Of a DNA stretch of 64,000 bases, positions 8,370 through 18,600 are shown in pieces. The stretch covers positions 106,790 through 170,789 of the forward strand of contig JAGCVJ010000014.1 of assembly GCA_017962375.1 (NCBI GenBank), written 5' to 3'. A model generated the notes under the pieces. It saw only the letters and a program-made list of their open reading frames with translations, searched no databases and was not told the origin of the DNA. Position 1 is the stretch's first letter, and the number at the start of each line of letters is the position of its first letter. The stretch is from Bacteroidales bacterium (lineage in GTDB: Bacteria > Bacteroidota > Bacteroidia > Bacteroidales > UBA932). The translations under genes were made by a program, and so were the position numbers.

Positions 8370-9227
8370 ATGAAAAAATATATTCTCTCTATTATCGTTC
8401 TGCTGGCCTTCTCAGTATTCGCCAATGCGAGCAAGGTGGTAACGGACAGCATCTACTCCAACAACCTCAAATGCTGGCAGAAATACAATGTGTATCTTCC
8501 AACCGGATTTGAGAAGTCCGAAAAGCAGTATCCTGTGGTTTACCTGCTCCACGGCCTGTACGGAAGCTATTTTAACTGGGAGAAATCCGGAAATATGAAA
8601 CTTGTGGCAGACGAGCTCATAAGCTCAGGAGAGGCCGATGAAATGGTTATCATTATGCCTAATGCCGGAGATTATGACGTGAGAAACTACCAGAACGGCT
8701 ATTTCAACGTGGTAGACTGGCCTTACGAGGACTTCTTCTTCAACGAATTGCTGCCGGCTGCAGAGAAGAAATACAGGGTTATCGGCGACAAGGAGCACCG
8801 CGCCATTATGGGCCTTAGCATGGGCGGCGGCGGTTCCGTGGTTTACTCCCAGAGGCATCCCGACATGTTCTCTTCCTGCTATGCAATGAGCGCCTGGCTG
8901 GACAACAAAATGGGTGAGGTTGCAGGCAACAACCAGAAGAAAGACAAGCTTTACATCGTATGCGAGAGCGTATCTGAGCACTCCGCCATCAATTTCGTTG
9001 AAAATGCAGACGATGCAACAATTGCAAAGCTCAAGACTGTGAAATGGTTCATAGACTGCGGAGATGACGACTTCCTGATGGATCTTTCCATCCTCCTTTA
9101 CCAGAAGATGAGAGACAAGAAAATCAAGGCCGAACTGAGAATCCGCAACGGCGTGCACAATTGGGAATACTGGCACACAGCCCTTAGGATGGCCCTTCCG
9201 TTCGCCTCCAGGAATTTTGCAAAGTAA
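8370..9227 (+). CDS. Secreted alpha/beta-hydrolase esterase, copy 2
   Basis: A 285-residue paralogue of the preceding gene, similar along its whole length: same signal peptide style, KVVTDSIYS start of the mature protein, LLHGLYGS block, GLSMGG nucleophile elbow, GDDDFL acid block and HNWEYW histidine block. The ATG at 8370 is preferred over one at 8340 because the -7 element lies between them. Tandem duplication with retention of every catalytic block suggests two substrates or two expression regimes rather than a decaying copy. It ends before a strong terminator shared with the ribosomal cluster. Confidence 0.9.
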   Translation: MKKYILSIIVLLAFSVFANASKVVTDSIYSNNLKCWQKYNVYLPTGFEKSEKQYPVVYLLHGLYGSYFNWEKSGNMKLVADELISSGEADEMVIIMPNAGDYDVRNYQNGYFNVVDWPYEDFFFNELLPAAEKKYRVIGDKEHRAIMGLSMGGGGSVVYSQRHPDMFSSCYAMSAWLDNKMGEVAGNNQKKDKLYIVCESVSEHSAINFVENADDATIAKLKTVKWFIDCGDDDFLMDLSILLYQKMRDKKIKAELRIRNGVHNWEYWHTALRMALPFASRNFAK

Positions 9228-9244
9228 CTTAGACTTTGGACAAC

Positions 9245-9277
9245 AAAAAGCCGCAACCTTTCGATTGCGGCTTTTTT
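9245..9277. terminator. Bidirectional terminator between the esterases and the ribosomal cluster
   Basis: GCCGCAA (9250-9256) and TTGCGGC (9265-9271) form a 7-bp stem with an 8-nt loop, with an A-run on one side and six T on the other. It can stop transcription in both directions and lies 20 bp beyond the rplQ stop. Confidence 0.9.
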
Positions 9278-9297
9278 CGTAGGTCAGGTTTTTGACC

Positions 9298-9768
9298 TTA
9301 TTCAGCCTTAGGCTCTTCAGTCTTTTCGGCTTTCGGAGCGGCCTTTTTGGCACGGCTTCTTCTGGTAGTGGTCTTCTTCTCAGCCTTTGCTTCCTTCTCA
9401 ACAGGAGCAGCTGCAAAGTCAACCAGTTCGATGTAAGCCATGTCAGCGGCGTCGCCAGCCCTGAAACCGGTCTTCAGGATACGGGTGTATCCGCCCGGAC
9501 GGTCTGCAATCTTAGGAGCAACGGTGCGGAAGAGCTCGGTAACAGCCTCTTTCTGCTTGAGGTAGCTGAATACGACACGGCGGTTTGCTGTAGTGTCGTT
9601 CTTGCTCTTTGTAATCAGCGGCTCAACGTACTCCCTCAAAGACTTGGCCTTTGCAAGTGTTGTCTCGATGTGCTTGTTCAGGATAAGTGACGAAGCCATA
9701 TTTGCGAGCATTGCCTTGCGGTGACCGCTCTGACGTCCAAGATGATTTACTGCTTTATTGTGTCTCAT
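9298..9768 (-). CDS. rplQ: 50S ribosomal protein bL17
   Basis: A 156-residue protein whose first 115 residues match L17 ([12 protein letters not shown] start, [10 protein letters not shown] block). It is followed by a tail of about 40 residues made of Lys, Ala, Glu, Thr and Arg, not needed for the core fold. L17 sits on the outside of the 50S subunit near the exit tunnel. It is the last gene of the run and lies 8 nt after rpoA. Confidence 0.97.
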   Translation of the reverse strand: MRHNKAVNHLGRQSGHRKAMLANMASSLILNKHIETTLAKAKSLREYVEPLITKSKNDTTANRRVVFSYLKQKEAVTELFRTVAPKIADRPGGYTRILKTGFRAGDAADMAYIELVDFAAAPVEKEAKAEKKTTTRRSRAKKAAPKAEKTEEPKAE

Positions 9769-9776
9769 TTCTCAAT

Positions 9777-10766
9777 CTATTTTTCGATGTTATACTTGCT
9801 GATATCCATTCCGAACTTGAGACCGTGCTTCTCAACGAGGGCCTCGATTTCAGTCATGGACTTCTTTCCGAAGTTGCGGAACTTCATAAGCTCGCTCTTC
9901 TGATGGGATACGAGGTCTGCAAAGGTCTCGATATCGGCTGCCTTGAGGCAGTTGATGGCCCTTACTGACAGATCCTGGTCAACAAGCTTGCTGTTGAGCT
10001 TCTGACGCTCTTTCAGCCAGTTTTCGTCGATAGGAGTGTTCTCGGTCTTGCCTGGATTGTCAACCTCAATCTTGCCTTCGGTGAAGAGATTGAAGTGGAA
10101 AATCAGGATCTTGGCGGCCTCAAAGAGAGCGTCCTTAGGGTTGATGCTTCCGTCTGTGGTGATTTCAAACGAGAGGCTCTCATAATCTGTCTTCTGCTGA
10201 ACTCGGTAAGGAGCTACAGTGTACTTGACGTTGATTATAGGAGTGAATATGGAATCTATCGCGATAGTTCCCACAGGATCGTTCTCGTTCTTGTTCTCCT
10301 CTGCAGGCACCCAGCCTCTACCCTTGCCGATAGTCAGCGTTACAACGAGCTTTACGGACTCTTCCATAGAGCAGATGTGCTGCTCAGGGTTCAGAACCAT
10401 GAAGGAAGAGAGCTTCTTGGAGATGTCTTCGGCGGTAAACTCTTTCTTACCCCCTACTGTAAAGGTTATCTTTTCTCCTTCCTCAGTCTCGATCATTCTC
10501 TTGAATCTGACCTTCTTGAGGTTGAGAACTATGTCTATAACACCCTCGATTACTCCAGGGATGGTTGCAAACTCGTGGTCTACACCTTCGATCTTTACTG
10601 AAGTGATAGCAAAGCCTTCGAGGGAGGAGAGAAGCACCCTTCTCAGAGCGTTACCTATGGTAATACCGTATCTTGGCTCGAGTGGTTTGAACTCGAACTT
10701 GCCAACGGTATCCGTAGATTCGAGTACCAGAAGCTTTTCGGGTTTTTGAAATGCTAATATCGCCAT
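9777..10766 (-). CDS. rpoA: RNA polymerase alpha subunit
   Basis: A 329-residue subunit that nucleates RNA polymerase assembly. The N-terminal dimerisation domain has the [10 protein letters not shown] block near residue 43. The C-terminal domain, from about residue 255, has the helix-hairpin-helix block ([20 protein letters not shown]) that contacts upstream promoter DNA and activators. It lies between rpsD and rplQ, as in most bacteria. Confidence 0.98.
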   Translation of the reverse strand: MAILAFQKPEKLLVLESTDTVGKFEFKPLEPRYGITIGNALRRVLLSSLEGFAITSVKIEGVDHEFATIPGVIEGVIDIVLNLKKVRFKRMIETEEGEKITFTVGGKKEFTAEDISKKLSSFMVLNPEQHICSMEESVKLVVTLTIGKGRGWVPAEENKNENDPVGTIAIDSIFTPIINVKYTVAPYRVQQKTDYESLSFEITTDGSINPKDALFEAAKILIFHFNLFTEGKIEVDNPGKTENTPIDENWLKERQKLNSKLVDQDLSVRAINCLKAADIETFADLVSHQKSELMKFRNFGKKSMTEIEALVEKHGLKFGMDISKYNIEK

Positions 10767-10774
10767 ATTAATTA

Positions 10775-11395
10775 TTATTTAGAGTAGAGTTCAACGATGA
10801 GCTGCTCGTTAATGTTCTCAGGTATTTCGGTTCTGTCAGGAAGGTTGAGGAACTTGCCTTCAAGTTTCTCAGGATTCCATTCGAGCCATGAGTAGTGAGC
10901 CGGAGAAGCGGCAAGAGCCTCTTGAATTACTTCAAGACTCTTGGATCTTTCTCTAACACCTACGATGTCACCTGGCTTAACATGAGCGGAAGGAATGCCC
11001 ATCACATTGCCGTTGAGGACAATATGACGATGGCTTACGAGCTGCCTTGCAGCGGCTCTGGTAGGAGCGATGCCAAGCCTGTAAACAATGTTGTCCAGTC
11101 TTGACTCGAGGAGCATGATAAGGTTCACACCCTTGATTCCCTTCATTCTGGAAGCCTCTGTGTAGAGGTTGCGGAACTGTCTTTCGAGAACTCCGTATGT
11201 GTACTTTACTTTCTCTTTTTCCTTCAACTGAGTACCGTATTCAGAAACTTTCTTTCTCTTCTTAGCGGCACCGTGCTGACCTGATGGGTAGTTCTTGTTG
11301 TCGCGTACCCTCTTTTCGTATGCCTTGTCAGGTCCATAAATCGGCTCGCCGAACTTGCGGGCGATCTTTGTCTTTGGTCCAGTATATCTAGCCAT
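10775..11395 (-). CDS. rpsD: 30S ribosomal protein uS4
   Basis: A 206-residue protein that starts assembly of the 30S 5' domain. The S4 RNA-binding domain is at about residues 95-160 ([10 protein letters not shown], then SHRHIVLNG). The N-terminal zinc cysteines of some S4 proteins are absent, so this is the cysteine-free form. It lies 8 nt upstream of rpoA. Confidence 0.98.
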   Translation of the reverse strand: MARYTGPKTKIARKFGEPIYGPDKAYEKRVRDNKNYPSGQHGAAKKRKKVSEYGTQLKEKEKVKYTYGVLERQFRNLYTEASRMKGIKGVNLIMLLESRLDNIVYRLGIAPTRAAARQLVSHRHIVLNGNVMGIPSAHVKPGDIVGVRERSKSLEVIQEALAASPAHYSWLEWNPEKLEGKFLNLPDRTEIPENINEQLIVELYSK

Positions 11396-11415
11396 ATTCT
11401 TATACGATTAATCAG

Positions 11416-11805
11416 TTAAACTCTACGGCGGCCCTTAGGACGGCAGCCATTGTGAGGCAGTGGGGTAACGTCGATGATTTCGGTTACCTCGATACCTGCG
11501 TTATGAATAGCCCTGATAGCAGACTCACGGCCTGCGCCCGGACCCTTTACATATGCCTTAACCTTGTGCAATCCTGCGTCAAAAGCAACCTTTGCACAAT
11601 CTTCAGCAGCTACCTGAGCTGCGTAAGGAGTGTTCTTCTTGGATCCTCTGAAGCCCATCTTTCCGGCTGAGGACCAGCTGATAACCTGACCCTTGGAATT
11701 GGTCAGGGTTACTATAACGTTGTTGAATGTAGAAGAGATATGGGCCTGACCCACTCCGTCTACCTTTACAACTCTCTTTCTGTTTGATACTACTTTCTTT
11801 GCCAT
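11416..11805 (-). CDS. rpsK: 30S ribosomal protein uS11
   Basis: A 129-residue protein of the 30S platform. The family blocks [18 protein letters not shown] and the basic end [11 protein letters not shown] are intact. A Shine-Dalgarno-like GGGAGG lies 9 nt before the ATG, which is notable because most genes in this window have none. Confidence 0.98.
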   Translation of the reverse strand: MAKKVVSNRKRVVKVDGVGQAHISSTFNNVIVTLTNSKGQVISWSSAGKMGFRGSKKNTPYAAQVAAEDCAKVAFDAGLHKVKAYVKGPGAGRESAIRAIHNAGIEVTEIIDVTPLPHNGCRPKGRRRV

Positions 11806-11821
11806 AATCTAAGTCCTCCCA

Positions 11822-12199
11822 TTATTTGGTTGCCTTCTTCTTGTTGGCAACGGTCTTCTTCTTGCCCTTGCGGGTACGGGCATTGTTCTTAGTGCTTTGC
11901 CCTCTTACAGGCAGACCCAGTCTATGACGGATACCTCTGTAACATCCGATATCCATAAGACGCTTGATGTTCAGCTGAGTGGCGGTACGGAGCTCGCCCT
12001 CAATCTTATACTCGTCTGCAATCGTCTTTCTTATTGCAGCAATCTGGTCATCTGTCCAATCCTGCACCTTGATGTTGCGGTCAATGCCGTTTTTGTCAAG
12101 GATTTTTTGGGCAGAAGAGCGACCAATTCCGAAGATATAGGTAAGACCTATCTCTCCCCTTTTGTTTTTTGGTAAATCTACACCGGCTATACGTGCCAT
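11822..12199 (-). CDS. rpsM: 30S ribosomal protein uS13
   Basis: A 125-residue protein at the top of the 30S head, contacting the P-site tRNA and the 50S subunit. It begins [14 protein letters not shown], carries the helix-hairpin-helix GIGRSSAQ block, the [14 protein letters not shown] block, and a Lys-rich end. Confidence 0.98.
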   Translation of the reverse strand: MARIAGVDLPKNKRGEIGLTYIFGIGRSSAQKILDKNGIDRNIKVQDWTDDQIAAIRKTIADEYKIEGELRTATQLNIKRLMDIGCYRGIRHRLGLPVRGQSTKNNARTRKGKKKTVANKKKATK

Positions 12200-12266
12200 A
12201 TTCTATTTGTTTTTCTTTTGTTTTGATTTTTTCTGTTAAACAATCTCTTGCAGGGCAATCTCCCGA

Positions 12267-12383
12267 TTATCCCTGACGCATCTTGAACTTAGGATTCTTC
12301 TTGCAAATGATGTAAACGCGTCCTTTGCGTCTAACGATCTTGCAATCCTCGCTGCGCTTTTTTACTGATGCTTTGACTTTCAT
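12267..12383 (-). CDS. rpmJ: 50S ribosomal protein bL36
   Basis: A 38-residue gene between rpsM and infA. The product starts [10 protein letters not shown] and ends [10 protein letters not shown]. Only two cysteines remain (14 and 27) and the CxxC pairs and His of the zinc-binding type are absent, so it is the zinc-independent form usual in Bacteroidota. Confidence 0.95.
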   Translation of the reverse strand: MKVKASVKKRSEDCKIVRRKGRVYIICKKNPKFKMRQG

Positions 12384-12425
12384 TGTATTGATATTTTTTA
12401 GAATTATCTTTTAGAGCCGATCACA

Positions 12426-12644
12426 TTATTTGTATCTGAAGGATATGCGGCCTTTGGTAAGGTCGTACGGAGACATCTCCACCTTTACCCTGTCGCCAGG
12501 AAGAATCCTGATGTAGTGCATCCTCATCTTGCCTGAAACGTGGGCGATGATTACCGGACCATTGTCCAGTTCCACTTTGAACATGGCGTTGGAAAGTGCT
12601 TCCAGAATAACGCCGTCTCTTTCAATAGCTTCTTGTTTTGCCAT
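12426..12644 (-). CDS. infA: Translation initiation factor IF-1
   Basis: A 72-residue S1/OB-fold protein that blocks the A site during initiation. The family blocks are complete: [28 protein letters not shown] and [11 protein letters not shown]. It abuts map with one nt between and precedes rpmJ. Confidence 0.98.
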   Translation of the reverse strand: MAKQEAIERDGVILEALSNAMFKVELDNGPVIIAHVSGKMRMHYIRILPGDRVKVEMSPYDLTKGRISFRYK

Positions 12645-12645
12645 A

Positions 12646-13419
12646 TTAATATTCCTTGATCTTTTTAATGTAATCGAATGTAGTCAGTATCTCCGGCTTG
12701 CCTTTCCTTACGGCAACGGCAAACTCGAAATGGGCAGATTTCTTGCCGTCGGCAGTTGCCACTCCCCACCCGTCTTTCTTCTCATAAACTTCCTTGGCTC
12801 CTGCGTTTATCATCGGTTCTATGCAAATCACCATTCCCTGGCGGAGTTTCTTGCCGCTTCCCGGCTTTCCGTAGTTAGGAACCATCGGGTCTTCGTGCAT
12901 GTCCTTTCCAAGCCCGTGGCCTACAAGCTCTCTTACAACAGAGAAGCCCCTGGCCTCGCAATAAGACTGGATGGCATGGCCTATATCGCCGATCCTGTTC
13001 CCGTCCACAGCCTTGGCGGCTCCCAGATAGAGGCTCTCCTCAGTAGTCTTGAGAAGGAGAGCCGTCTCCTGGTCAACTTCCCCTACAGGAAAAGTGTAGG
13101 CGGAATCTCCGTAATAGCCTTTGTAGACTGTTCCGCAATCTACCGAGATGATATCACCCTCCTGAAGTACATAGCCATCGGGAATCCCGTGCACCACCAT
13201 GTCGTTTACAGACAGGCAGAGCGTTGCCGGAAAACCTCCGTACCCCAGAAACCCCGGCACTGCTCCGTTGTCGCGGATGAAGGTTTCGGCAATCTTGTCC
13301 AGCTGTTTTGTTGTCACACCCGGAGCAATATGCTTGCCAACCTCAGCCAAGGTCTTTGACACGAGTATAGCATTCTCTCTGAGAATATCTATTTCTTCCT
13401 CTGTCCTGTAGTGTACCAT
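12646..13419 (-). CDS. map: Methionine aminopeptidase, type I
   Basis: A 257-residue enzyme that removes the initiator methionine from nascent proteins. The five metal ligands of the pita-bread fold are visible: Asp in VDCGTVYKG, Asp in GDSAYTF, His in [10 protein letters not shown], Glu in CIEPMI and Glu in HFEFAVAV. It sits between secY and infA, the usual place for Bacteroidota, linking signal removal to ribosome synthesis. Confidence 0.97.
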   Translation of the reverse strand: MVHYRTEEEIDILRENAILVSKTLAEVGKHIAPGVTTKQLDKIAETFIRDNGAVPGFLGYGGFPATLCLSVNDMVVHGIPDGYVLQEGDIISVDCGTVYKGYYGDSAYTFPVGEVDQETALLLKTTEESLYLGAAKAVDGNRIGDIGHAIQSYCEARGFSVVRELVGHGLGKDMHEDPMVPNYGKPGSGKKLRQGMVICIEPMINAGAKEVYEKKDGWGVATADGKKSAHFEFAVAVRKGKPEILTTFDYIKKIKEY

Positions 13420-13454
13420 CTTTTACTGACTCCAATGACTCTTTAAACCGTCTG

Positions 13455-14771
13455 CTATCTTCCTTTAAGTCTTCCGGTCTTTGTCAAGCCGTCATAGTGC
13501 CTCATAAGCAGATGAGACTCAATCTGCTGCAATGTGTCAAGCACAACGCCCACCATAATCAGCAGGGAAGTGCCGCCGTAGAACTGAGCGAACTGGTTGT
13601 TTACTCCAACTATCATGGCCAGCGCAGGAAGGATACCCACGATTGCCAGGAAGATGGAACCAGGCAGAGTGATACGGCTCATTACTGAGTCTATGTACTC
13701 AGCGGTGTTCTTTCCAGGCTTTACGCCAGGGATGAAACCGCCATTCTTCTTCATGTCGTCTGCCATCTGAGTCGGGTTGATGATGACAGTTGTGTAGAAG
13801 TAAGTGAAGATTATGATAAGGAATGCAAACACTGCATTGTACCAGAAACCTTTCACGTCAGAGAAGGTGGCTGCAAATCCTCTTGTCGCGTCAAACTGTG
13901 AGAAAAGGAGCGGGAACATCATCAGAGCCTGGGCAAAGATGATAGGCATAACGTTGGCAGCATTGATCTTCAAAGGGATGTACTGTCTTACGCCGCCATA
14001 CTGCTTGTTTCCGACAATTCTCTTGGCGTACTGTACCGGAATCTTGCGGGTTCCCTGTACCAGAGCGATAGTCAGAGCGAATACGACAAACAGGAGTATG
14101 AATTCCACGATGAGCATCAGAGGACCTCCCACGCTTGCACTCATTCTGGTTCCTATTTCAGCAACCAGGGCGTGAGGCAGTCTGGCAACGATACCGATCA
14201 TAATGATCAGGGAAATACCATTGCCGATTCCGCGGTCGGTAATCCTTTCGCCGAGCCACATGATGAACATTGTTCCGCCAATCAGAACCAGAGTGGCGAA
14301 AATGTTGAAGCTTGTGCCCTTGATAAGGAATGCATCTGCCGGAAGCTGAGCGTGAAGATTGGTCAGATAGGCCGGACCCTGGATCGCGAGAATCACGATG
14401 GTCAGGTAACGAGTCCACTGATTCATCTTTCTTCTTCCGCTCTCGCCTTCTTTCTGAAGCTTCTGGAAGTATGGAACCATAATGCCGAGGAGCTGGAGCA
14501 CGATAGATGCAGAGATGTAAGGCATTACACCCAATGCAAATATGGAAGCGTTTCCGAAAGCTCCTCCGGAGAACATATTGAGCAATCCCAGAAGACCCTC
14601 GGATGTCTGAGCCGTCAAATCTGAATCGGCAATCATGTTAGGGTTGATTCCCGGCATCACTACAAAGCTTCCAAGACGATAAACCAAAATCAGAAGGAGG
14701 GTGTAGATGATCCTCTTCCTGAGTTCCTCGATCTTGAAAATGTTCCTTATAGTTTCTATTAACTTCTTCAT
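13455..14771 (-). CDS. secY: Protein translocase subunit SecY
   Basis: A 438-residue inner-membrane channel with about ten membrane helices. The cytoplasmic RKIPVQYAKR block (about 240) is the ribosome/SecA contact loop; the plug and pore-ring region lies near GLLGLLNMFSGGAFG. It starts 4 nt after rplO. Confidence 0.98.
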   Translation of the reverse strand: MKKLIETIRNIFKIEELRKRIIYTLLLILVYRLGSFVVMPGINPNMIADSDLTAQTSEGLLGLLNMFSGGAFGNASIFALGVMPYISASIVLQLLGIMVPYFQKLQKEGESGRRKMNQWTRYLTIVILAIQGPAYLTNLHAQLPADAFLIKGTSFNIFATLVLIGGTMFIMWLGERITDRGIGNGISLIIMIGIVARLPHALVAEIGTRMSASVGGPLMLIVEFILLFVVFALTIALVQGTRKIPVQYAKRIVGNKQYGGVRQYIPLKINAANVMPIIFAQALMMFPLLFSQFDATRGFAATFSDVKGFWYNAVFAFLIIIFTYFYTTVIINPTQMADDMKKNGGFIPGVKPGKNTAEYIDSVMSRITLPGSIFLAIVGILPALAMIVGVNNQFAQFYGGTSLLIMVGVVLDTLQQIESHLLMRHYDGLTKTGRLKGR

Positions 14772-14775
14772 TTTA

Positions 14776-15225
14776 TTACTTGATTACTGTTGCGGTACCG
14801 TTCAAAGCCTCAATCTTGGCGATAGCGGACTTTGAGAATGCGTTTGCAGATACGTTGAGCTTAGACTTGAGTTCTCCATTGCCAAGAATCTTCACCAGGT
14901 CGTTCTTGGAAACAAGACCGTTCTGGATGAAAGTGTCAAGGGTAATGGTGTCAACTCCGAGCTTCTCGCTCAAAGACTGAAGGGAAGAAAGGTTGATGAC
15001 CTTGAAGACAACCTTCCTGGCGTTGGTGAAACCAAACTTAGGAAGCTGCCTCTGGATAGGCATCTGGCCTCCCTGGAAACCGAGCTTTGCAGAATAACCG
15101 CTGCGCTGCTTGGCACCGTTCATACCGCGTGTAGAAGTTCCTCCGTGTCCGGATCCTTCTCCGCGACCTATTCTCTTTTCTCTTCCCAAAGAGCCTTTAG
15201 CAGGTTTTAATGTATTGAGTTTCAT
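14776..15225 (-). CDS. rplO: 50S ribosomal protein uL15
   Basis: A 149-residue protein with the Gly-rich N-terminus (GRGEGSGHGGTSTRG) that threads into 23S rRNA, then the GFQGGQMPIQRQLPKFG block. A full AGGAGG motif lies 7 nt before the ATG, one of the clearest ribosome-binding sites in the window. Confidence 0.98.
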   Translation of the reverse strand: MKLNTLKPAKGSLGREKRIGRGEGSGHGGTSTRGMNGAKQRSGYSAKLGFQGGQMPIQRQLPKFGFTNARKVVFKVINLSSLQSLSEKLGVDTITLDTFIQNGLVSKNDLVKILGNGELKSKLNVSANAFSKSAIAKIEALNGTATVIK

Positions 15226-15237
15226 CGATAATCCTCC

Positions 15238-15417
15238 TTAAATTTCCTCAATCGTTACAAGGTGACGAACTTTCTCGATCATGCCCTTGACAACTGGGGT
15301 CAGTTCAACTTCTACGGAATGGTGAATCTTTCTGATTCCTAAAGCCTCGAGAGTGGCTATCTGCCTTTTGGTGGCGCCGCTCTTTCCTCTTACTTGTGTA
15401 ACTTTAACCTTAGCCAT
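15238..15417 (-). CDS. rpmD: 50S ribosomal protein uL30
   Basis: A 59-residue gene between rpsE and rplO. The product starts MAKVKVTQVRGKSG and has the L30 helix TLEALGIRKIHHSV. An AAGGAG motif lies 8 nt before the ATG. Its stop is 12 nt from the rplO start. Confidence 0.96.
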   Translation of the reverse strand: MAKVKVTQVRGKSGATKRQIATLEALGIRKIHHSVEVELTPVVKGMIEKVRHLVTIEEI

Positions 15418-15429
15418 TTCTGAATCTCC

Positions 15430-15954
15430 TTATCCGTTAAATACATTGTTCATAGGAACGCCTCTCAGACCTGCAACGGTGTAAGCGTCTCTCATCTGTG
15501 AAAGGGCTGCGATAGTAGCCTTCACCAGGTTATGAGGGTTGGACGATCCCTTTGACTTTGCAAGCACGTCGTGAATGCCTACAGACTCGAACACGGCACG
15601 CATAGCACCACCGGCCTTCACTCCTGTACCAGGAGCGGCTGGCTTCATGAATACCTCAGCGCCGCCGAACTTTGCAGTCTGCTCGTGAGGAATGGTGTTC
15701 TTGTAGATAGGAACCTTCACAAGGTTCTTCTTGGCATCCTCGATAGCCTTTGAGATAGCTGTGGTAACTTCGTTGGCCTTGCCAAGTCCGTAACCTACAA
15801 CGCTCTTCTCGTCGCCTACCACTACTATAGCCGCGAAGCTGAAGTGACGGCCACCTTTTGTAACCTTGGTCACTCTGTTGATAGCTACCAGCCTGTCCTT
15901 GAGTTCAAGGTCTGTAGTCCTGATATCTTTGTTGTTCTTGTTGTTCTCTGCCAT
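15430..15954 (-). CDS. rpsE: 30S ribosomal protein uS5
   Basis: A 174-residue protein of the decoding region. The double-stranded RNA-binding part (residues 20-85) has [14 protein letters not shown] and [10 protein letters not shown]; the C-terminal half carries the Gly-rich [13 protein letters not shown] block. Confidence 0.98.
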   Translation of the reverse strand: MAENNKNNKDIRTTDLELKDRLVAINRVTKVTKGGRHFSFAAIVVVGDEKSVVGYGLGKANEVTTAISKAIEDAKKNLVKVPIYKNTIPHEQTAKFGGAEVFMKPAAPGTGVKAGGAMRAVFESVGIHDVLAKSKGSSNPHNLVKATIAALSQMRDAYTVAGLRGVPMNNVFNG

Positions 15955-15959
15955 AGCTC

Positions 15960-16316
15960 TTAGAATTTAAGACCGCCCTTGCGTGCGGCGTCTGCCAAAC
16001 TTTTTACTCTGCCGTGATAGAGGTAACCTCCACGGTCGAAAGCCACTTCAGTGATTCCCTTTGCTGCGGCAACCTTTGCTGCGGCCTCTCCTACGAGGGC
16101 TGCAACTTCAATCTTGGTCTTGCCAGCGGTCTGAGGAGCAACGTCCTTGTCCAGAGATGAAGCGGCGGCGAGAGTTACGCCATTAATATCGTCGATGAAC
16201 TGAACATAGATCTGCTTATTAGATCTGAACACGCTCATCCTTGGTCTTTCCGGTGTTCCGCTGACAACTTTGCGGATACGGTAACGGATTCTCTGTCTTC
16301 TTTCTATCTTATTCAT
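15960..16316 (-). CDS. rplR: 50S ribosomal protein uL18
   Basis: A 118-residue 5S rRNA-binding protein. The basic N-terminus ([13 protein letters not shown]) is followed by [15 protein letters not shown] and the [15 protein letters not shown] block. A GGAGG motif lies 7 nt before the ATG. Confidence 0.98.
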   Translation of the reverse strand: MNKIERRQRIRYRIRKVVSGTPERPRMSVFRSNKQIYVQFIDDINGVTLAAASSLDKDVAPQTAGKTKIEVAALVGEAAAKVAAAKGITEVAFDRGGYLYHGRVKSLADAARKGGLKF

Positions 16317-16329
16317 ATCCTATCCTCCA

Positions 16330-16887
16330 TTATTTAGCTGCAGCTGTCTTTCCTGCCTTTCTGCGGAGCACCTCGCCTGCGAACTTGATACCCTTGCCCT
16401 TGTAAGGTTCAGGCTTGCGGAATGAACGCACCTTGGCGGCTACCATACCGAGCAGTTGCTTGTCGGAACTTTTCAAAATGAGAATCGGGTTGGCGCCCTT
16501 CTTTACCTGAGGAACCTCAGCGGTAACCTCGTCAGGGAGCTGGAGCAGAATATCGTGAGAGAAACCGAGGCTGAACTTCAAAAGCTGGCCGTTGGCTTCA
16601 ACACGGTAACCTACACCTACGAGTTCCTGCTTGGTCTGGTAACCCTCAGAAACTCCTACAACCATGTTGTGTATAAGAGCACGATAAAGCCCGTGCATAG
16701 ATCTGTGGCGCGGCTGGTCTGTAGGTCTTTTTACAGTAAGCACGCCTCCCTCAACGGAGACTTCAATATCCGGATCAACCTTCTGCTGAAGCTCTCCCTT
16801 AGGGCCTTTAACCTTTACCACATTATTATCTACGGAGACTGAAACTCCTTGTGGCAGGCTTACAGGTAATTTTCCTATTCTTGACAT
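16330..16887 (-). CDS. rplF: 50S ribosomal protein uL6
   Basis: A 185-residue protein made of two similar halves, located near the factor-binding site. The signature EPYKGKGIKFAGEVLRRKAGK is complete near the C-terminus. Confidence 0.98.
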   Translation of the reverse strand: MSRIGKLPVSLPQGVSVSVDNNVVKVKGPKGELQQKVDPDIEVSVEGGVLTVKRPTDQPRHRSMHGLYRALIHNMVVGVSEGYQTKQELVGVGYRVEANGQLLKFSLGFSHDILLQLPDEVTAEVPQVKKGANPILILKSSDKQLLGMVAAKVRSFRKPEPYKGKGIKFAGEVLRRKAGKTAAAK

Positions 16888-16905
16888 ATCAATAATGTTT
16901 TTCTG

Positions 16906-17301
16906 TTAGTAAACATAGCAAAGCACTTCGCCGCCTACATTCTGCAGCCTGGCTTCCTTGTCTGTCATAATACCCTTGGAAGTAGAGAGAATTGCTATTC
17001 CCAGTCCGTTGAGGACTCTTGGCATGTTCTCAACTCCCCTGTACTGTCTGAGGCCCGGACGGCTTACCCTGACAATCTTCTTGATGGCAGGAGTCTTGGT
17101 CTCAGGATGGTACTTGAGCGCAATCTTGATAGTTCCTACAGGCTGTCCCTCCACAATCTTGTAGCTGAGGATGTAACCCTTCTCGAAGAGTACTCTGGTC
17201 AGCTCCTTCTTCATTTTGGAGGCAGGAATCTCAACAACCTTATGGTTGGCCCTGTAGGCGTTCCTGATTCTAGTCAAAAAATCTGAAATCGGATCAGTCA
17301 T
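16906..17301 (-). CDS. rpsH: 30S ribosomal protein uS8
   Basis: A 131-residue 16S-binding protein; S8 also represses its own operon in Escherichia coli. It begins MTDPISDFLTRIRNA and ends with the GGEVLCYVY block. No regulatory hairpin near the rplE start is obvious by eye. Confidence 0.98.
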   Translation of the reverse strand: MTDPISDFLTRIRNAYRANHKVVEIPASKMKKELTRVLFEKGYILSYKIVEGQPVGTIKIALKYHPETKTPAIKKIVRVSRPGLRQYRGVENMPRVLNGLGIAILSTSKGIMTDKEARLQNVGGEVLCYVY

Positions 17302-17345
17302 TGTCTTTAGTTTTTAATAATCGATATCCTTTAGTTAATTAGTTT

Positions 17346-17615
17346 CTACCAGCTGGCCTTGCGAACTCCAGGGATCAGGCCCTTTGAAGCCATTTCTCTG
17401 AACTGGATTCTGCTGATGCCGAAAACTCTCATGTAGCCTTTTGGCCTTCCGGTCAGAGAGCAGCGGTTGTGAAGCCTTACAGGAGAAGCGTTCTTTGGAA
17501 GCTTGTCCAGAGCTGCATAATCACCAGCCTCTTTGAGAGCCTTGCGTTTCTCAGCGTACTTGGCGCATAATTTCGCACGCTTTACGTCACGTGCCTTCAT
17601 TGATTCTTTTGCCAT
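17346..17615 (-). CDS. rpsN: 30S ribosomal protein uS14
   Basis: An 89-residue protein of the 30S head with the signature [20 protein letters not shown]. The length and single cysteine show the zinc-free type rather than the short CxxC type. Confidence 0.98.
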   Translation of the reverse strand: MAKESMKARDVKRAKLCAKYAEKRKALKEAGDYAALDKLPKNASPVRLHNRCSLTGRPKGYMRVFGISRIQFREMASKGLIPGVRKASW

Positions 17616-17632
17616 ATACTATCTCTGTTTTA

Positions 17633-18277
17633 TTATTTCTTCTTGAACGGAACTCCGAAGGCTGCCAGGAGAGCTCTTGCCTCCTCGTCCTTGGTAGTGC
17701 TGGTTACGAAGGTGATCTCCATTCCGAGAACCTTTGATACTTTGTCTATATCAATCTCAGGGAAGATGATCTGCTCTTTCAGGCCGAGGGTGTAATTGCC
17801 CTTGCCGTCGAACTTCTCCTCAACGCCCTTGAAATCGCGGATACGAGGCAGAGAAACCTTGATAAGCCTCTCCATGAACTCGTACATCTTGGTTCTTCTA
17901 AGGGTTACCTTGCAACCGATAGGCATTCCCTTTCTCAGCTTGAAGGAAGCGATGTCCTTTCTTGAGTAAGTGAGAATTGCCTTCTGTCCTGTGATAAGAG
18001 CCAGCTCTTCAGCTGCATTCTCAACGATCTTCTTGTCTGCAACGCCTGCGCCTACACCCTGGTTGATGGTGATCTTCTCGAGTCTAGGAATCTGCATTGT
18101 GGACTTGAAACCGAACTGCTTCTGGAGCTCGCCGGCTATTCTTTCCTTGTATTCTTTCTGCAGGTTAGGAATCCATCCTTTAGGAGTTACCTGCTCGCCG
18201 CCTTTCTTGGCTTTTGCCTCGCCCTTAGACTGCTTTGCATTCTTGGCGGCCTGCTCTTTCTTTACTTCCTTTGCCAT
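17633..18277 (-). CDS. rplE: 50S ribosomal protein uL5 with basic N-terminal extension
   Basis: A 214-residue 5S rRNA-binding protein; the usual length is about 180. The core starts near residue 37 ([10 protein letters not shown]). Before it lies an extension of roughly 30 residues made mostly of Lys, Ala, Glu and Gln. The [26 protein letters not shown] and RDFKG blocks are normal. Its ATG overlaps the rplX stop by one nt (TAATG), so the start is fixed by coupling and the extension is likely real. Confidence 0.96.
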   Translation of the reverse strand: MAKEVKKEQAAKNAKQSKGEAKAKKGGEQVTPKGWIPNLQKEYKERIAGELQKQFGFKSTMQIPRLEKITINQGVGAGVADKKIVENAAEELALITGQKAILTYSRKDIASFKLRKGMPIGCKVTLRRTKMYEFMERLIKVSLPRIRDFKGVEEKFDGKGNYTLGLKEQIIFPEIDIDKVSKVLGMEITFVTSTTKDEEARALLAAFGVPFKKK

Positions 18278-18600
18278 TATTTGATTTCCTCCCCTGATTT
18301 TTTAGCGTAACGTACAAGCTTGCCCTTGTCATTCAGACGGCGTCCGATTCTGGTTGGGCCACCTTTTGAAGGGTCTACAAGCTGCAAGTTAGAGATGTGG
18401 ATTGGAGCCTCCTGCTTGATGATGCCACCCTGAGGGTTGTTTGCATTCGGCTTTGTGTTCTTGCTTACCATATTGAGTCCCTCAACAATGGCACGCATAT
18501 TCTTGCGGTCTACCTTGAGAATCTTGCCGGTCTTTCCCTTGTCGTTTCCGGCGTTCACGAAGACCATATCACCTTTCTTAACGTGGAATTTTACATTCAT
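18277..18600 (-). CDS. rplX: 50S ribosomal protein uL24
   Basis: A 107-residue assembly-initiator protein with a KOW motif ([20 protein letters not shown], residues 9-28). AGGAGG lies 7 nt before the ATG. Confidence 0.98.
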   Translation of the reverse strand: MNVKFHVKKGDMVFVNAGNDKGKTGKILKVDRKNMRAIVEGLNMVSKNTKPNANNPQGGIIKQEAPIHISNLQLVDPSKGGPTRIGRRLNDKGKLVRYAKKSGEEIK

